A stretch of 7,974 nucleotides of DNA from Gammaproteobacteria bacterium (GTDB lineage Bacteria; Pseudomonadota; Gammaproteobacteria; GRL18), in assembly GCA_013139395.1 (NCBI GenBank), contig WTAX01000192.1, positions 1-7,974 on the forward strand, given 5' to 3'. The notes under the pieces were generated by a model. It saw only the letters and a program-made list of their open reading frames with translations. It did no database searches and was not told the origin of the DNA. A program made the translations under genes and the position numbers. Below, in pieces: positions 6,433-7,974 of this stretch. How positions within the stretch are numbered: the stretch's first letter is position 1; the number at the start of each line of letters is the position of its first letter.

Positions 6433-6478
6433 TGTGAATATGAGCTGTAAATATGAACTTTTAATATGAACTATGAAC
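6433..6478 (+). repeat. 13-bp tandem repeat after gnd
   Basis: Three 13-base units, TGTGAATATGAGC, TGTAAATATGAAC and TTTTAATATGAAC, plus a half unit TATGAAC follow directly after the gnd stop codon. The period is exact and the core AATATGA is invariant in the three full units. It is probably a slippage-derived minisatellite. Confidence 0.65.
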
Positions 6479-6599
6479 TAAAAAAATTTGAGACAGTAAT
6501 TAAAGACACCCATAAAAAATCCCGCTATCACATATAGATATACCGATACTGACCGTTATGGATAAACTCCCTGCTTTTGTATTTTTTTAGAAAACTCAC
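6479..6599. other. Short intergenic stretch, possible gene remnant
   Basis: Mostly without coding signal. At 6559 an ATG opens MDKLPAFVFF before a stop, which faintly resembles the N-terminus of a glucose-6-phosphate dehydrogenase (hydrophobic strand before FGATGDL) and would suit a position next to gnd. No ribosome binding site precedes it and ten residues are too few to call. Confidence 0.2.
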
Positions 6600-6689
6600 T
6601 TAACCAAGTCGCAAATAACCTAAGTTAGAAAATTGTTCGTTTAATTCTTTGTATTTTTTTACACGCAGTAATGTATCACTTTTAGTCAT
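6600..6689 (-). CDS. Very small hypothetical protein (29 aa)
   Basis: The ATG at 6689 lies 15 bases after the stop of the cysteine-rich gene and has a weak GGA-type ribosome binding site (ACGGAAAAAATT before the ATG). The product, MTKSDTLLRVKKYKELNEQF then SNLGYLRLG, is charged and mostly helical, with no signal peptide. It could be a genuine small third gene of the cluster or the N-terminal stub of a longer gene whose remainder is lost. I do not recognise it. Confidence 0.4.
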   Translation of the reverse strand: MTKSDTLLRVKKYKELNEQFSNLGYLRLG

Positions 6690-6704
6690 AATTTTTTCCG
6701 TTAT

Positions 6705-6929
6705 TTAGCCGCCGTCATCAAATTTCTCTATAATCTCTTCGTTTTTATCGAGATAGTTAAGGTCATACCTAATCTCATAATCATCACAGATACCAAGTTG
6801 TTCAATGTAGTCATAAATTTTGTGTTCTGGATGAAGACAGTTACCCGTAATATCACGAGCAATGTGCGAATGCTCGCAGGTTTCACAACATTTAAAAAAC
6901 TGTACTCGATAAGTTGGAATCTTTTTCAT
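6705..6929 (-). CDS. Small cysteine-rich protein, putative metal-binding
   Basis: A 74-residue protein of unknown function. I start it at the ATG at 6929 rather than the upstream alternative at 6980 because AAGGA (6937-6941) sits seven bases before it, and because the longer version would overlap the previous gene. It carries five cysteines in a CC-x2-C...GxC-x-HP...GIC arrangement (C14, C15, C18, C31, C48) with nearby histidines H20, H22, H33 and H36, suggesting a small zinc or Fe-S site. The C-terminal third is strongly acidic (DKNEEIIEKFDDGG). The 19-base gap after the upstream gene and the same orientation suggest co-transcription. It is probably cytoplasmic, with no membrane segment. Confidence 0.7.
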   Translation of the reverse strand: MKKIPTYRVQFFKCCETCEHSHIARDITGNCLHPEHKIYDYIEQLGICDDYEIRYDLNYLDKNEEIIEKFDDGG

Positions 6930-6936
6930 TTTTTTA

Positions 6937-6941
6937 TCCTT
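6937..6941 (-). promoter_or_regulatory. Ribosome binding site fixing the start of the cysteine-rich gene
   Basis: AAGGA on the minus strand, seven bases before the ATG at 6929 and within the short gap after the stop of the preceding gene. It supports the 74-residue form. Confidence 0.6.
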
Positions 6942-6948
6942 CCGATAG

Positions 6949-7308
6949 TTATTTAAGGTGTTTATTAAGCTCCTCACCACTCAATAATGAACAAAAACGA
7001 CTTGCAGCTTTACAATTTAAAATTATGGGTTCAATTGGTGTTTTTCTAGGTTCCCAAATAACACGAACTTCCTGCTGGTATTCATATGACGGATCTTTCA
7101 TTAAAGCCGGATGATGGTTGTTAGGCTTTGAGTGGTGTGAGCTCTGCTCAATATAAATGCACTTTGCGGCACGATGTCCGGGACGTATATTCCCTTTTTT
7201 TCGTAGGCAATAATTCAACGCATTAAGAAATCCATTAATGTCATCAATTCTTAGAACTGTATCGCTTTCAAATGCTTCCATTGCTTCATGATTTATCGTG
7301 TCAGTCAA
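6949..7308 (-). CDS. Hypothetical protein, probably missing its N-terminal part
   Basis: Unknown function. The 119 codons from a TTG at 7308 include a C-terminal block, KDPSYEYQQEVRVIWEP followed by IEPIILN, of the F/YxYQxExRxxW kind seen at the end of several uncharacterised, often defence- or phage-associated families (for example DUF2971-like proteins). The frame stays open without a start codon to 7389, and that extension (NPLLNLVAVYPTWFDDVQYC) looks like real protein. There is no ribosome binding site for the TTG. Together these suggest the C-terminal half of a roughly 200-250 residue protein whose 5' end was lost to a rearrangement. It is followed at a 19-base gap by the cysteine-rich gene. 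Family placement is a guess from one motif. Confidence 0.5.
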   Translation of the reverse strand: MTDTINHEAMEAFESDTVLRIDDINGFLNALNYCLRKKGNIRPGHRAAKCIYIEQSSHHSKPNNHHPALMKDPSYEYQQEVRVIWEPRKTPIEPIILNCKAASRFCSLLSGEELNKHLK

Positions 7309-7412
7309 ACAATATTGTACGTCATCAAACCAAGTTGGATAAACTGCTACTAGATTTAAGAGAGGGTTTAGCCCATCTGTTCTAGTTGTTTAAGTAAGTG
7401 TAATAGTTTTTT

Positions 7413-7676
7413 CTACGTAATGCCATCGTGTTTTGTTTGATCATTGTTCGGCTGTCTAATATTGCCTGTCCACGCCCATAATCCTAAATTAATCAGTTGA
7501 ATCGTAGCGAGAGCGATCACCAAAAGTAGGCTCCACGAGGAGAGGTGCTGTAGATTCAAGGCTTTGCAGGTTATTTTGGATTTATTCGTAGTCACCCTAC
7601 GGGTGAATTCAAAATGCTCTGAAAAGTCTTGAAGATTCAGTGCCTTGGACGCTCGCAGTAGGTTTAACTGATTAAT
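7413..7676 (-). CDS. Unrecognised reading frame with one membrane segment, likely fragment
   Basis: A GTG at 7595 gives a 60-residue product, but the frame is open to 7676, adding LNLLRASKALNLQDFSEHFE, so the 5' end is probably lost at the inverted-repeat junction. Residues LLLVIALATIQLINLGLWAW form a single hydrophobic helix followed by a polar tail. The hexapeptide KALNLQ occurs twice, 31 residues apart. After the TAG at 7413 the same frame continues as KKLLHLLKQLEQMG before another stop, which looks like a normal protein end and suggests a nonsense mutation. I do not recognise the family. Confidence 0.3.
   Translation of the reverse strand: MNQLNLLRASKALNLQDFSEHFEFTRRVTTNKSKITCKALNLQHLSSWSLLLVIALATIQLINLGLWAWTGNIRQPNNDQTKHDGIT
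7478..7498 (-). repeat. 21-bp inverted repeat, left arm
   Basis: On the minus strand it contains AACTGATTAATTTAGGAT, exactly as on the plus strand at 7666-7683; over the full 21 bases 20 match. It lies inside the reading frame at 7413-7676, coding for QLINLGL. Confidence 0.75.
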
Positions 7677-7740
7677 TTAGGATAATACACATCCGCCGGA
7701 GTTAAATTATTCAGTGATTCATGATAGCTCTGGCAATTAA
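7664..7740 (-). pseudogene. IS3-family transposase (OrfB), C-terminal tip
   Basis: The minus strand reads NCQSYHESLNNLTPADVYYP followed by KLIS and a stop. YHESLxNLTPADVYxGR is the characteristic end of the IS3-family integrase-core transposase, just after its catalytic glutamate region. After DVYY the homology stops, exactly at the 21-bp inverted repeat, so the last ~25 residues and the IS end are missing. The frame continues upstream to 7864, but those residues do not resemble a transposase, so the fragment covers only about 20 recognisable codons. Confidence 0.65.
7666..7686 (+). repeat. 21-bp inverted repeat, right arm
   Basis: Partner of 7478-7498. The intervening segment is 167 bases. 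The arms keep weaker similarity inward (both have CTCGC about 10 bases before the core). The right arm coincides with the truncation point of the IS3 transposase. Confidence 0.75.
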
Positions 7741-7855
7741 ATAAGGAATTGCCAATTATTCCGCTAAGTACAAGGAGCAAACATTGTATGATGGTTTGAA
7801 TTTTTACCGAAAGAAAAAACTCAGGTATTTCTTTACCCAGTCGGTTTTGACCTAA

Positions 7856-7974
7856 ACCGGCCATTGAAGAGTTTGCCTACTGTATTGTGTTGTTTCCAGA
7901 TACCGGCCATTCAGAATCATTCAAAAATATAATGTATGAAGATTTTCAAAATTAGAACTAAGAGCACATACCGG
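7856..7974 (+). repeat. Repeated ACCGGCCATT motif at the right edge
   Basis: ACCGGCCATT occurs at 7856-7865 and 7902-7911, and ACCGG ends the window at 7970-7974. The last two share ATACCGG. The copies are 46 and 68 bases apart. This may be a dispersed short repeat continuing to the right; no gene is visible in this segment. Confidence 0.4.

Noticed and set aside
6914..7114. 66-codon plus-strand frame
   Set aside because: It is antisense to two minus-strand genes with better spacing and ribosome binding sites.
7741..7864. N-terminal extension of the IS3 fragment frame
   Set aside because: The residues before NCQSYHESL do not resemble a transposase, so I restricted the fragment to the matching part.

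Overview
This is an AT-rich bacterial window that reads like accessory or eroding chromosome. One intact housekeeping gene, glucose-6-phosphate isomerase (pgi), sits among several insertion-sequence remnants, truncated genes and short repeats. The PGI (closest by eye to the long E. coli-type enzyme), the DUF2202 protein and the small tyrosine recombinase all suggest a gammaproteobacterium. This is inference; I cannot name a genus.

Layout, left to right. Positions <1-1082 (+): the C-terminal nine tenths of a membrane acyltransferase-3 (OafA-like) protein that is open at the left edge. 1184-1366 (+): a decayed C-terminal piece of an IS110-family transposase. 1546-2262 (-): a complete, probably exported, ferritin-like DUF2202 protein, with a hairpin and a 10-bp-period repeat in its upstream region. 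2604-3099 (+): an IS4-family transposase remnant that keeps the YREK signature but has frame breaks. 3285-3911 (-): a small stand-alone tyrosine recombinase with its own ribosome binding site and a strong terminator. 4021-4343 (-): two degraded coding fragments. 4405-6048 (-): intact pgi. 6166-6430 (+): a gnd (6-phosphogluconate dehydrogenase) gene reduced to its first few codons and its last ~80 codons, read divergently from pgi. 6431-6600: a 13-bp tandem repeat and mostly empty sequence. 6600-7389 (-): a compact cluster of three small unknown genes, the middle one cysteine-rich and the first apparently missing its 5' end. 7413-7676 (-): an unrecognised reading frame with one membrane segment and no good start. 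7664-7740 (-): the C-terminal tip of an IS3-family transposase, cut off inside a 21-bp inverted repeat.

The clearest biological story is the contrast between intact pgi and internally deleted gnd on either side of a shared 117-bp promoter region. The cell keeps the glucose-6-phosphate/fructose-6-phosphate interconversion but has lost this copy of the oxidative pentose phosphate step. At least three unrelated IS families (IS110, IS4, IS3) have left fragments, and two pairs of inverted repeats (2604-2641 with 4322-4359; 7478-7498 with 7666-7686) mark rearrangement junctions. I saw no tRNA, rRNA, CRISPR array or obvious defence system. The least understood candidate is the small-gene cluster at 6600-7389.
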